This document shows positions 18,942-27,552 of a stretch of DNA of 64,000 bases, piece after piece. A program made the position numbers and the translations under genes. The notes under the pieces are model-generated. The model searched no databases and was not told where the DNA came from. It saw nothing but the letters and a program-made list of their open reading frames with translations. Position 1 is the first letter of the stretch. Each line of letters starts with the position of its first letter. The stretch is from Gammaproteobacteria bacterium (GTDB taxonomy: Bacteria > Pseudomonadota > Gammaproteobacteria > Steroidobacterales > Steroidobacteraceae), in the NCBI GenBank assembly GCA_025358295.1, contig JANYJY010000045.1:1-64000 (forward strand). The letters run 5' to 3'.

Positions 18942-19267
18942 AATGTTCGACTGCGACAATGGCTCATGCCCGAAAAGCTCGTCCGCGATCACTATCGCAA
19001 CACACGTGGGTCCCGTCTATTCCTGGATGTTGGGCGGCGTGGAATCAGCCCTGCTTCCTGGAATATGAAGCGGGCTCGGTCGTGGTCCACGATCTCCTGC
19101 ACGAGCGCGACAATGAGGCCTGGCGGTTGCGCGTCAGCAGCTATAGAAAATTGCGCCTCGCGCCTCATTGGTTGACGGTCGAACTCGCGCAATGCGGATT
19201 GACGGTCGCTGCGGACTCAGGATCCGCCGGCCTGGTGCGACTGACGGCGCGTCAAAATTTTTCCTGA
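18942..19267 (+). pseudogene. class I SAM-dependent methyltransferase remnant
   Basis: One frame has HVGPVYSWMLGGVESALLPG then stop; another has FLEYEAGSVVVHDLLHERDNEAWRLRVSSYRKLRLAPHWLTVELAQCGLTVAADSGSAGLVRLTARQ, resembling a methyltransferase C-terminus; SAM-binding core not found. Confidence 0.45.
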
Positions 19268-19602
19268 CCGTACACGCGCGTCTCATCCGGAAAGTCACGG
19301 TACAGCGCAAAGAAAATGTTGTCGACTTTCGAATTGACCGCATGGTGCAATGATTCAATGGGGTCGGCCCGAGACGCCGCCTTGTCGAAGGCGGTTTGCA
19401 GCTGCGCCAGATCCTGGAAATCCATGGTGATGTGAAAGTCGCGCAGTTGCGGCGGCTTGAGGCCGAGCTTTGCACGCGTAATGCGATAACCAACCAATTG
19501 CTGAGTGGACTTCAGCGTGTCGAGGTACTGCCGGACGTCTTGCACGAAATCAGCGTCCCTGACTCCGGGCTTCAGGTCGCACCAAACATGATAAATGTCC
19601 AT
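19252..19602 (-). CDS. DUF6614-like protein
   Basis: MDIYHVWCDLKPGVRDADFVQDVRQYLDTLK... start; family call from memory. Confidence 0.6.
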   Translation of the reverse strand: MDIYHVWCDLKPGVRDADFVQDVRQYLDTLKSTQQLVGYRITRAKLGLKPPQLRDFHITMDFQDLAQLQTAFDKAASRADPIESLHHAVNSKVDNIFFALYRDFPDETRVYGQEKF

Positions 19603-19747
19603 CAGCCTCTCCACGGTCCATCGGCCTCAAGCGCCCCGCCATCTTATGCCGCGCGTCCTTCCGCGACCAATTTGACGTCCCGGGTGGTGCGTGGTTTGAT
19701 CCGGTTTCCAATAACGACCCCCAAGATGTGGGCACGAGGGATTTTCG

Positions 19748-20938
19748 ATGCTCCGCGCTGCACTGAACAATGCACTAGTACTCACCTCCCTGGCATCCAC
19801 GTCACTCTTAGGCCTGCCCTGCTTGGCCGCCGGCGTGACTGCGGAAGTCAGCGACGTCGCCACTCTGACACCGAACACGCCGCACCGCTTTTTCACCGGG
19901 GGCTTCCGCGAGCCGGGGTTCATCATTTTCGACGGCGACAGCGGCAAGATGGAAGGCAGTATCCCGGCGGGCTATATCGCGAACCTCGCCATCGCTCCCG
20001 ACAACAGCCAATTCTATGTCGCCGAGACTTACTGGGCCCATGGGGCGCGCGGCAAGCGCGACGACATGGTCACCATCTACGACGCGAAGACGCTCAATCT
20101 GGTCAAGGAAATCATGCTCCCGGGCCGGGCCCTGGTCAGCAGGAAGCAAAATTTCGATATCAATGCAGCCGGCTCACGCGCCTACGTGTACATCATGCTG
20201 CCCGTAGCCTCGGTGGTCTGGGTCGACTTAAAGAAACAGTCGGTGGGCGGCACGGTGGAAATCCCCGGCTGCGCCCAGGTCTTTCCCTGGGGCGAACAAG
20301 GTTTCTCCTCACTGTGCGGCGATGGTTCTCTCGCCAGCGTCACCGTCCCCGCATCCGGCCCGGCCAAAGTCACCCACACCAAGCCCTTCTTCGACGCCAA
20401 CAGCGATCCGATTTTCGACGACGGCTTCGTCGACCGCGCCACCGGCAAGGCGATTTTTTTCTCCTACACCGGCCTGGTGTACGAGGCCAAGCTCGGGCCT
20501 GAATCAACGATCAGTGCACCCTGGTCCATTCAGAAAGCTGCCGGCTATGCAGCGGCCGGTACCGGCGTACAGGAGCTGGCATGGCGCCCCGGGGGCGCGC
20601 AATTGGCCGCCTTCCATAAGGCGAGCGGCAAGTTATTCGTCTTGATGCATCCCGGGAATTTCTGGACTCACAAGCATGGCGGCACCGAAGTGTGGGTGCT
20701 CGACACCAAGACTCATGCGCTGGTGTCGCGCTTCCCGCTGCGCGCCGTTCCGTCCAGCGGGCTCGGCGATGACGCGATTCCCTATTATATGAATATCGGC
20801 GTCTCTCAAGACGCCAAGCCCCTGCTCTATCTCTTAAACGATCAAGGCAATGACGTGGTGATGGACGCAACAACAGGTGAGCAATTGCGCAAGATTGAAT
20901 TTGCCGCCGGCAATAACATTTCGGTTCCGGGCTATTGA
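19748..20938 (+). CDS. mauB: amine dehydrogenase (TTQ) heavy chain, beta-propeller
   Basis: Signal peptide; HRFFTGGFREPGFIIFDGDSGKMEGSIPAGYIANLAIAPDNSQFYVAETYWAHGARGKRDDMVTIYDAKTL; first gene of B-E-D-A order. Could equally be named aauB. Confidence 0.88.
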   Translation: MLRAALNNALVLTSLASTSLLGLPCLAAGVTAEVSDVATLTPNTPHRFFTGGFREPGFIIFDGDSGKMEGSIPAGYIANLAIAPDNSQFYVAETYWAHGARGKRDDMVTIYDAKTLNLVKEIMLPGRALVSRKQNFDINAAGSRAYVYIMLPVASVVWVDLKKQSVGGTVEIPGCAQVFPWGEQGFSSLCGDGSLASVTVPASGPAKVTHTKPFFDANSDPIFDDGFVDRATGKAIFFSYTGLVYEAKLGPESTISAPWSIQKAAGYAAAGTGVQELAWRPGGAQLAAFHKASGKLFVLMHPGNFWTHKHGGTEVWVLDTKTHALVSRFPLRAVPSSGLGDDAIPYYMNIGVSQDAKPLLYLLNDQGNDVVMDATTGEQLRKIEFAAGNNISVPGY

Positions 20939-21498
20939 TGGGGGCGACGGCTGCGATGGCGGAGGTCGCGTTGTCCATCCGAACCTTGCTGGGCCTCGTC
21001 TTTCTGACGGCGGCGTACGGCAAGCTGCGTCATTGGGCGGTGTTTCAAGGAGTGGTGGCCAATTACCGCCTGCTGCCGGAAGTGCTGGTGCTACCGGTCG
21101 CCTATGCGTTGCCGCCCGTCGAAGCCGCGTTGGGCGCGGCGCTGCTGCTCGGTCTGGGATTTCCACTGCCTGAGATCGGTGCGATCGCTCTATTGCTGCT
21201 GTTTGCATTCGCCATGGGCCTGAACATTGTGCGTGGTCGTCGTCACATCGATTGCGGCTGTTTTCAAAGCGCACTGCAGCAAACACTCAGCTGGACTTTG
21301 GTGTTGCGCAATCTTGTGCTGGTATCGCTGCTCGCCGTGCTGCCGCTGTCCGGCGGCACGCCATCCGATCTGTTCGCGATCGTGAACGGCCTGTTGGTGG
21401 GCGGCGTCCTGTTCATCATTCTTCAGGCGCTCAACATCCTGCAGAGCATCGTCCCCGCCTGGCGCCATGCCAAGCATTCCGGTGGAGTAATGTCATGA
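20938..21498 (+). CDS. mauE: methylamine utilisation protein MauE
   Basis: MauE/DoxX-like membrane protein, LLGLVFLTAAYGKLRHWAVFQGVVANYRLLP; overlaps mauB stop. Confidence 0.85.
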   Translation: MGATAAMAEVALSIRTLLGLVFLTAAYGKLRHWAVFQGVVANYRLLPEVLVLPVAYALPPVEAALGAALLLGLGFPLPEIGAIALLLLFAFAMGLNIVRGRRHIDCGCFQSALQQTLSWTLVLRNLVLVSLLAVLPLSGGTPSDLFAIVNGLLVGGVLFIILQALNILQSIVPAWRHAKHSGGVMS

Positions 21499-22094
21499 CG
21501 CCCGTGATCATTACTCTGACCTTGTTGTGGGTGGTGGTGATTTGCCTGAGCGTTGCGGTGCTTGCGCTGGCGCGTCAGGTGGGCGTGCTGCACGAGCGCG
21601 TCTCGCCCGCCGGCGCCCTGATCAGTGCCGCGGGCCCGGGAGTCGGTGAGCAATCGCCCCTTCTCGAAGTGCACGCCTTGGCCGGCAATGCCATCACCGT
21701 GGGTGCCAAGCTCGCCACCGGCAAGGCACTGCTGCTGTTGTTCGTCTCGCAGAGCTGCCCCATCTGCAAAAAATTGATTCCTATTGCCATGGATTTCGCC
21801 AAAAGCGAGCGCTTGGATGTGCTGTTCGTTGGCGATGACGAGATGAGCGCGCAGCAGAAGCTAATCGCCCAATTCGGTCTTGCGGAGAATCGCTTCGTCA
21901 ACGGCCCCACCGTCGGCATGGCCTATCGCGTCGACAAGTTACCCTATGCGGTATTGCTCGATGACTTGGGGGTGATTGCCGCCAAGGGATTGGTCAATAG
22001 TCGGGAGCACTTCGAAAGCCTGATCATCGCCAAGGAAACGGGATTCGCCTCGATTCAATCCTATTTGAAGGCCCAGCCCGAGATCGTCAAATGA
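21495..22094 (+). CDS. mauD: methylamine dehydrogenase accessory protein MauD (thioredoxin-like)
   Basis: N-terminal TM, FVSQSCPICKKLIPIAMDFAKSE; ATG at 21495 overlaps mauE stop; track ORF start is an over-extension. Confidence 0.87.
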   Translation: MTPVIITLTLLWVVVICLSVAVLALARQVGVLHERVSPAGALISAAGPGVGEQSPLLEVHALAGNAITVGAKLATGKALLLLFVSQSCPICKKLIPIAMDFAKSERLDVLFVGDDEMSAQQKLIAQFGLAENRFVNGPTVGMAYRVDKLPYAVLLDDLGVIAAKGLVNSREHFESLIIAKETGFASIQSYLKAQPEIVK

Positions 22095-22145
22095 TTCATG
22101 CCATGCGGTGTTATCGTTGCATCTTCTTGAAAAAGGGAAGCGTCC

Positions 22146-22685
22146 GTGTCGAAATCCCCCATTGATATGCTCAGCGAGCGGCTCACCCGCAAACTCGCCG
22201 GATTCTCATCGCGCCGCAGCTTCATCGCCCGACTTGGCATGGCGTTGGCGGCAGCACCCGTACTGCCCCTGCTTCCCGTCGCACGCGCCTCGGCGGCCGA
22301 TGCCCCCAAGACCGATTTTGAGCGCAACGCCCAGGCCACCGACGCCACCAAGTGCAATTACTGGAAGTACTGCGGCGCGGACGGCGTGCTGTGCAGCTGC
22401 TGCGGCGGTGGTTCGCATACCTGCCCACCCGGCGCTGAACCCTCGCCCATTTCCTGGATCGGTACCTGCCTCAATCCCCAGGACCATCGCGCTTACGTCA
22501 TCGCCTACCGCGACTGCTGCGGCAAACCTGCCTGCAGCGCCGGCAAGTCCTGTTGGTGCGATGGTGCCGACCGGGAATTGCCCACCTATCGCAGCCCGCT
22601 CAACAACGACATCATCTGGTGTTTTGGGAATGCGTCGGCGACCTATCACTGTTCCACCGCCGCAATGGTGGGGCTGGCGAACTAG
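22146..22685 (+). CDS. mauA: amine dehydrogenase (TTQ) light chain
   Basis: RRSFIARLG signal; Cys-rich; SWIGTCLNPQD and DIIWCFGN carry the two TTQ tryptophans; YRDCCGK. Confidence 0.92.
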   Translation: MSKSPIDMLSERLTRKLAGFSSRRSFIARLGMALAAAPVLPLLPVARASAADAPKTDFERNAQATDATKCNYWKYCGADGVLCSCCGGGSHTCPPGAEPSPISWIGTCLNPQDHRAYVIAYRDCCGKPACSAGKSCWCDGADRELPTYRSPLNNDIIWCFGNASATYHCSTAAMVGLAN

Positions 22686-22718
22686 GCTCACCGATGAGGT
22701 GAGTGATGCGCTGCACTC

Positions 22719-23207
22719 ATGACCACCTCGGCTCGCTGCATCGCGATTCTCTTAGGCCTATTGAGCGCGACTGGTTCCGGCGCTGCAGAGCCTGCCGCGC
22801 AATTCGCGCCGGCGCAGGGCAATTTCATCTTGGGATGCGCCGGCTGTCACGGTCTGACCGGCGTCTCCAATTCCACGCTGGTGCCCAGCTTGAAAGGACT
22901 GGTCGGCTACTACCTCAACGTCCCCGACGGCCGCGCCTACTTGTCACGCCTTCCCAATGTCGCCTTTTCTACGTTCAATGACCGCGAACTCGCTGCTGTA
23001 CTCAACTACATGGTGTTCAACATCGGCGCAGGCAGCGCACCCGCCGGCGCGCGCCCGTATAGCGCGGCCGAAGTGGGCAAGTGGCGCAAGCAGCCGCTCA
23101 CTGAAGTCACTCTTTCGGCCTATCGCAAAAAGCTCGTCGAAACTCTGATTAGCTCGTACCAAGCTCCTGCCGAAATGCGGGGTTATAGCGCTGCGGCCAC
23201 GCAGTGA
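22719..23207 (+). CDS. periplasmic monoheme cytochrome c
   Basis: Signal peptide; FILGCAGCHGLTG heme site; last gene of the amine dehydrogenase operon. Confidence 0.8.
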   Translation: MTTSARCIAILLGLLSATGSGAAEPAAQFAPAQGNFILGCAGCHGLTGVSNSTLVPSLKGLVGYYLNVPDGRAYLSRLPNVAFSTFNDRELAAVLNYMVFNIGAGSAPAGARPYSAAEVGKWRKQPLTEVTLSAYRKKLVETLISSYQAPAEMRGYSAAATQ

Positions 23208-23268
23208 GCCGGGCTGGAGACATCGGACGATGCCTTTGAGGAATCAAATGCCTACGTGCATAGCACGC

Positions 23269-23661
23269 CTACTTGCGTGCTGCGCTCAGAGTCTCAATCT
23301 TCGCCGCCACTGCCCGACACGCATAGATCAGATCAGCCACCAACCGCTCGTCGATATTGAGATCGCCTTCGTACTCTCCGAGATTGCGAACGGAATGACA
23401 TTTAGCGAGGATTCGCCATACGTCCGGTCCTAATCCAAGTGTCTCGGGGAGTAGTTGAAAGACGACGTATCGGTTCGCGGGCCGGTACCCGTGCCAACGA
23501 AGGGCCGCCAAACTGAACGCATGAGCGGCGTTGTACGCGAGATCGAACCGGCTCTCCAAGGAGTTGGCGGTACGCGCCGCATCCTCCAATCTCGCTAAGG
23601 CAGAACGCTTAAGTCCGGAGAACTCCTTGGCTCCCTTTGGAGTGGCTTCCCCGGCCCGCAC
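23269..23661 (-). CDS. HEPN-domain protein (putative toxin of MNT/HEPN pair)
   Basis: All-helical; LAYNAAHAFSLAALRWHGYRP...KCHSVRNLGEYEGDL; 6 nt downstream of the nucleotidyltransferase gene. Confidence 0.65.
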   Translation of the reverse strand: MRAGEATPKGAKEFSGLKRSALARLEDAARTANSLESRFDLAYNAAHAFSLAALRWHGYRPANRYVVFQLLPETLGLGPDVWRILAKCHSVRNLGEYEGDLNIDERLVADLIYACRAVAAKIETLSAARK

Positions 23662-23667
23662 AGGTTT

Positions 23668-24297
23668 TCAAACGGCGAGGGAATTGGCGTCTCCAATGAC
23701 CCACAGCTTAGACTGACTTAGGACGCGACTCAGGAACGCATTTCCGTCGCGAACCCTCTTCTTGATTTCCTTTCTCGAATAGACCGTTGGATTGACGGTT
23801 CGGCCCAGCAGGGTTGTTGCGGACTCCAAGACTGAGAAAATATCTGCATAGGCAAGATCATCGCTCACGACCATCAGATCTATGTCGCTTGCCGCAGTGT
23901 CGCTTCTTTTGGCAACGGACCCGAAAATAAAGGCCGCATCGATCTGCGCCGCCAGCGGCGCCAATGCCGCACGAATCACATCTACAAGACCAGAAGTCTT
24001 GAGTACCAACCCACGTAGTTCCTCAAAAACTGGAGCCGCAGAATTGGCCTGGTAATGCTTCTGATTGCCTACGCGTTTGGCGGTCACCAACTGAGCTGCC
24101 TCGAGCCGGGACAGCAGCCTCTGGACCGCTCCAGATCCTGAACCCGCCAAGGCAATCAACTCGTTGGCGTAGAAACTGCGTGATGAATTGCCGAAGATCA
24201 CCGCTAGAACGCGCTGCTGCACCTTCGTGAATAGAACATCGGCAATGCCCGATTCGACCGGCAAGTTCTCTCGCTTCATACTTCGCTTTATGCCCAT
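23668..24297 (-). CDS. wHTH - nucleotidyltransferase (MNT) protein, partner of HEPN
   Basis: AAFIFGSVAKRSDTAASDIDLMVVSDD MNT motif after an N-terminal winged helix; start 24297 or 24279. Confidence 0.8.
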   Translation of the reverse strand: MGIKRSMKRENLPVESGIADVLFTKVQQRVLAVIFGNSSRSFYANELIALAGSGSGAVQRLLSRLEAAQLVTAKRVGNQKHYQANSAAPVFEELRGLVLKTSGLVDVIRAALAPLAAQIDAAFIFGSVAKRSDTAASDIDLMVVSDDLAYADIFSVLESATTLLGRTVNPTVYSRKEIKKRVRDGNAFLSRVLSQSKLWVIGDANSLAV

Positions 24298-24327
24298 TTT
24301 GGGTATGATAATACCCTTTTTGGGTAT
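24297..24327. promoter_or_regulatory. operator-like repeats upstream of the MNT/HEPN pair
   Basis: TTTTGGGTAT at 24297-24306 and again at 24318-24327 (21 bp period), with inverted half ATACCC at 24311-24316 giving GGGTAT-GATA-ATACCC. Confidence 0.55.
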
Positions 24328-24363
24328 AAAAGAGTATTTCGAGTGACAGCCCCCCCTAATCTT

Positions 24364-24382
24364 TATGTAATTCAATTACATA
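24364..24382. repeat. 19-bp perfect palindrome TATGTAATT-C-AATTACATA
   Basis: Read directly; intergenic between the two TA-like modules. Confidence 0.8.
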
Positions 24383-24435
24383 GAAATATTGTTGCCGTCG
24401 AAAGCCATGCCCCAATCGTCGCACCCCGAACCGAG

Positions 24436-24681
24436 TTATAGCGGGCGACCACGCGGCGAGCAGGCGACGAGCAGGCGGCGAGCAGGCGGCGAGCAGGCGA
24501 TCGAAAATCGTATTTTTTCGTTCGGATCCTTGGCAACGACCTTGCCATTTTCCCAAACATAAATCGGGGTGCCATACATGCGCGCAATTTTACGTGCGGT
24601 ACGCGCTGCGCGCCTCAGGCCACAACCGACCCCGGCGGCGAAACTTTCAGGTTTCTTCGTAGCCTTACGCCGCGTAGTCAA
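24436..24681 (-). CDS. small basic protein, companion of zeta-like gene
   Basis: RTARKIARMYGTPIYVWENGKVVAKDP core; overlaps upstream stop (ATGA); C-terminus runs into the 11-bp repeat. Confidence 0.6.
   Translation of the reverse strand: MTTRRKATKKPESFAAGVGCGLRRAARTARKIARMYGTPIYVWENGKVVAKDPNEKIRFSIACSPPARRLLVACSPRGRPL
24453..24496. repeat. 11-bp tandem repeat (GCGGCGAGCAG) x4, one unit with a single substitution
   Basis: GCGGCGAGCAG GCGACGAGCAG GCGGCGAGCAG GCGGCGAGCAG. Confidence 0.9.
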
Positions 24682-25040
24682 GGCCCACGCTCCAATAATT
24701 TCGGTGTCGACTCTGAATTCTCATATACCGCCCAAGTATCTGCCAAGGATCGATAAACATCGCGGAAATTGATCCATCCACGCTTAAATCGGCGTTCAAC
24801 ATCCGCCTTAGGTACGTTATGACCGCCCCGGCGAACGCGCCTCAGAGCGACTAGCTTGCCGGCCGCCATCACGGCCATTTCAGGACGTAGTGGGGATAGG
24901 CCGCCGGCTACGAGGTCTGCGTTAACGAAATAGATAACCCCCGCAATGCCAGGTAAGTAATCGCGTGCGAACGTGGTCTTTCCTGATCCATTTGGACCCG
25001 AGATGATGATGCAGCGAGGTTTCACGCGCTTCCTGGCCAT
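24678..25040 (-). CDS. zeta-toxin-like P-loop kinase, probably internally deleted
   Basis: CIIISGPNGSGKTTFARDYLPG...VYFVNADL-type start, then AAGKLVA joined to LRRVRRGGHNVPKADVERRFKRG. Confidence 0.65.
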   Translation of the reverse strand: MARKRVKPRCIIISGPNGSGKTTFARDYLPGIAGVIYFVNADLVAGGLSPLRPEMAVMAAGKLVALRRVRRGGHNVPKADVERRFKRGWINFRDVYRSLADTWAVYENSESTPKLLERGP

Positions 25041-25157
25041 CCGTGAAATGTACAATCTAACGACATAACAGGGGCTGGTTGTCCAAGAACGCAAAGATTC
25101 AAATCCGATGCGTTCACCAGGAAAGATTGAGGGCTACGCTCAACCCCGGCAGCGCGT

Positions 25158-26726
25158 TTAGATCTTCTGCAGCCCGAAACGCCGCACCTTGGCGAGCAAT
25201 TCTCGATTGCTGGATAGCGATCCGCTCAAAGTCTTGGCGTAACGGCCCGTCTCTCTTATTTTCTCCCGCGCTGTCGCTCTGTCGCGATCATTGAGCAGGG
25301 ATAGCGGTGTCTTGGTCTCGAAGCCCATGCCGTAGAGAATGTATTGATAACTAGCCGCCGAAAAGACCTCCTCGCGATGCGGGAAATCTTCATGCCAGGG
25401 ACTGTGGTGTTCCCAATACTCGAGTTTCTCCTGCAAGCTCTCCGGAATCGACTCTCGGCGTCGGTTATCGGACCAAAAGGTCGAATCCGTTCGCCGGCTC
25501 AGCAGGTAATGCAGTTTCAGGAAGTCGACGATACGTTCCCAACGGTAGCGGAATGTCTCGTTGAAAATCTTTGCCGCGTGCGGCATGTCGTCCCGGCAGC
25601 CCGGCAGTAGATTGGCAATGGACTTCGCCGAGAGCTCGATCATGACGATGGCGGACGCTTCAAGGGGTTCCAAGAACCCAGCGGACAGGCCCACGGCGAC
25701 ACAATTGCGGCGCCAATATTCTTGGCGGTAGCCGGCGTTGATTTCGATCTTGCGAAAATTTAACGCAGCCGCTGGGTCGCCATTGTCTGCCAGATAACGA
25801 CGCAGTTCCTCCAGAGCTGCATCGTCCGACACGTAATCGCTCGCGAACACGTAGCCCACACCCCGGCGAGTGGTGAGTCCAATGTCCCACACCCAGCCGG
25901 ACGACACGGCCGTGGATCGGGTCACGGATGCGATGGGCGCCTCCTCCGATACATAGGGAACCTGCACCGCCCATGCTCGATCGACGAACAAAACATCCCG
26001 CTTCGGGAGAAACGGCACGCCGAAGTGCTTGCCGATCAACACCGAGGCGAAGCCGGTGCAATCAATGAACAGGTCGGCGCTCAATTCATTTCCCGATTTC
26101 ATCGCCAGATGCGAGATGTCGCCGTGCTCATCGGAGTGCACGCTCACGATTTCATCGTACACATGGCTCACCCCGAGTTTCTCGATGCAATGCCTCTGCA
26201 GGAAGGGCACGAATTTTCCGGCGTCCAGATGATAGGCATAGTTCGCGAGCCCCGCGAACTCCGGGGTCGTGATCAGCTTCGGCGCCAGCGAGTTCTCGCA
26301 CAGCGGCGCTTGAAAACTCAAGGACGCCGCGAAGCTCGAGTCCTGCGCGCCCTCCAGCCAATACGGTGCCAAGTTGCGCTCTTCATAGCCCGCCGGCAAG
26401 GTAAAGGGATGGTAGTAGGTATCCCCGCCGCTGCCATCCGTCCACTTTGCAAATTGGGTGCCTTGCTTGAAGGAGGCATCGCATTCGCGCAGAAAATCCG
26501 TTTCACTCACGCCGATCTGTTGCAGGGTTGCGCGAATGGTCGGCCAGGTGCCTTCACCGATGCCGATCGGTGGGACGCCTCTGGATTCGACCAACGTGAT
26601 CGAGACACCCTCCTCGCCGCGCTCCGGAAATCGCGATGCCAGCACGCCGGCGGTAATCCAGCCCGCCGAGCCGCCGCCGACGATCAGTATGTGTCGAATC
26701 GGCCGTGAATCATTGCGGGAGGGCAT
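25158..26726 (-). CDS. flavin-dependent tryptophan halogenase family protein
   Basis: IVGGGSAGWITAG, PPIGIGEGTWPTIR, CDASFKQGTQFAKW, SGWVWDIGLTTRRGVGYVF, GFLEPLEASAI. Confidence 0.92.
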   Translation of the reverse strand: MPSRNDSRPIRHILIVGGGSAGWITAGVLASRFPERGEEGVSITLVESRGVPPIGIGEGTWPTIRATLQQIGVSETDFLRECDASFKQGTQFAKWTDGSGGDTYYHPFTLPAGYEERNLAPYWLEGAQDSSFAASLSFQAPLCENSLAPKLITTPEFAGLANYAYHLDAGKFVPFLQRHCIEKLGVSHVYDEIVSVHSDEHGDISHLAMKSGNELSADLFIDCTGFASVLIGKHFGVPFLPKRDVLFVDRAWAVQVPYVSEEAPIASVTRSTAVSSGWVWDIGLTTRRGVGYVFASDYVSDDAALEELRRYLADNGDPAAALNFRKIEINAGYRQEYWRRNCVAVGLSAGFLEPLEASAIVMIELSAKSIANLLPGCRDDMPHAAKIFNETFRYRWERIVDFLKLHYLLSRRTDSTFWSDNRRRESIPESLQEKLEYWEHHSPWHEDFPHREEVFSAASYQYILYGMGFETKTPLSLLNDRDRATAREKIRETGRYAKTLSGSLSSNRELLAKVRRFGLQKI

Positions 26727-27525
26727 CGCCCACCCCGTCGCGCGGCGCCGCAGTCACGCCCGCGAGCCGCTTGTTCTTGCGTGCGACCAGAGCCGAGACA
26801 TGCGCCAGGGACGCCATCTGAAAATACAGCCACTCGAGATACTCGCGGTCGCGCAGTTCCGCCAATTGCGCCGCCGGCAAGGACTTCAGCGCCGCGGCGG
26901 CAATCCAGTACAGTCCCTGCATTTGCGTGGTACTGCGGTTGACGAACTCGATGTCGATGGCCACCGGCTCGATGAGATTGAGTTCGGCGAGTCGCCGCGT
27001 GAAGGCATACGCCTCGTTTGAGCCGCTCACCAGCGCCGACATCATCGAGCTGATGTTTTGCAAGAATTTCGTGGGTCGACCATCGTCTTGGAACAGGCGC
27101 TCGCCGTCGTTTGCCTGGACGTGTGGGCTGCTCAAGTCCAGTGCCAGATCGAGCGCAGGCTGCGCATTCGCCTCGGCGGGCGCCGGGCGAGGAATTAGCG
27201 CGAAGGGCTGACGCTGGATCTGCAACGGTATGTAAACCGCATCCCAAGAGCTTTCCGACAAGAACAGGTTCTCGCCGCGATCGAACCCCAGCAGCGCCGC
27301 CGGCTCGAACTGCCCATTGTCCGGGCTCTTGGTAAAAAAGATCGGGTAATTGGCCAACAGCCTGGGGAATTCGCGCGGAATCACGCTGACGACATTCACA
27401 CGGGCGTGATCGAGCAAGGCGCGCGCCGGCTCGAGCCGCAGGATGCGATGCGTTTGGCTGTTGAGGGCCACCAAGTTGGTCACTATTCTCTCCTGAAGCA
27501 TAAGATCTATACGATGCGCGCCCAA
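26710..27525 (-). CDS. SapC family protein
   Basis: VVSVIPREFPRLLANYPIFFTK...AALLGFDRGENLFL...YIPLQIQRQPFAL. Confidence 0.88.
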   Translation of the reverse strand: MGAHRIDLMLQERIVTNLVALNSQTHRILRLEPARALLDHARVNVVSVIPREFPRLLANYPIFFTKSPDNGQFEPAALLGFDRGENLFLSESSWDAVYIPLQIQRQPFALIPRPAPAEANAQPALDLALDLSSPHVQANDGERLFQDDGRPTKFLQNISSMMSALVSGSNEAYAFTRRLAELNLIEPVAIDIEFVNRSTTQMQGLYWIAAAALKSLPAAQLAELRDREYLEWLYFQMASLAHVSALVARKNKRLAGVTAAPRDGVGDALPQ

Positions 27526-27552
27526 CGTTAAGCGGTAGCGCGCCGCGTTACA

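Noticed and set aside
19396-20502. 368-aa plus-strand ORF
   Set aside because: Out-of-frame shadow over the DUF6614-like gene and the amine dehydrogenase heavy chain.
24453-24496. CRISPR-like array
   Set aside because: Four 11-bp direct repeats with no spacers; a simple tandem repeat.
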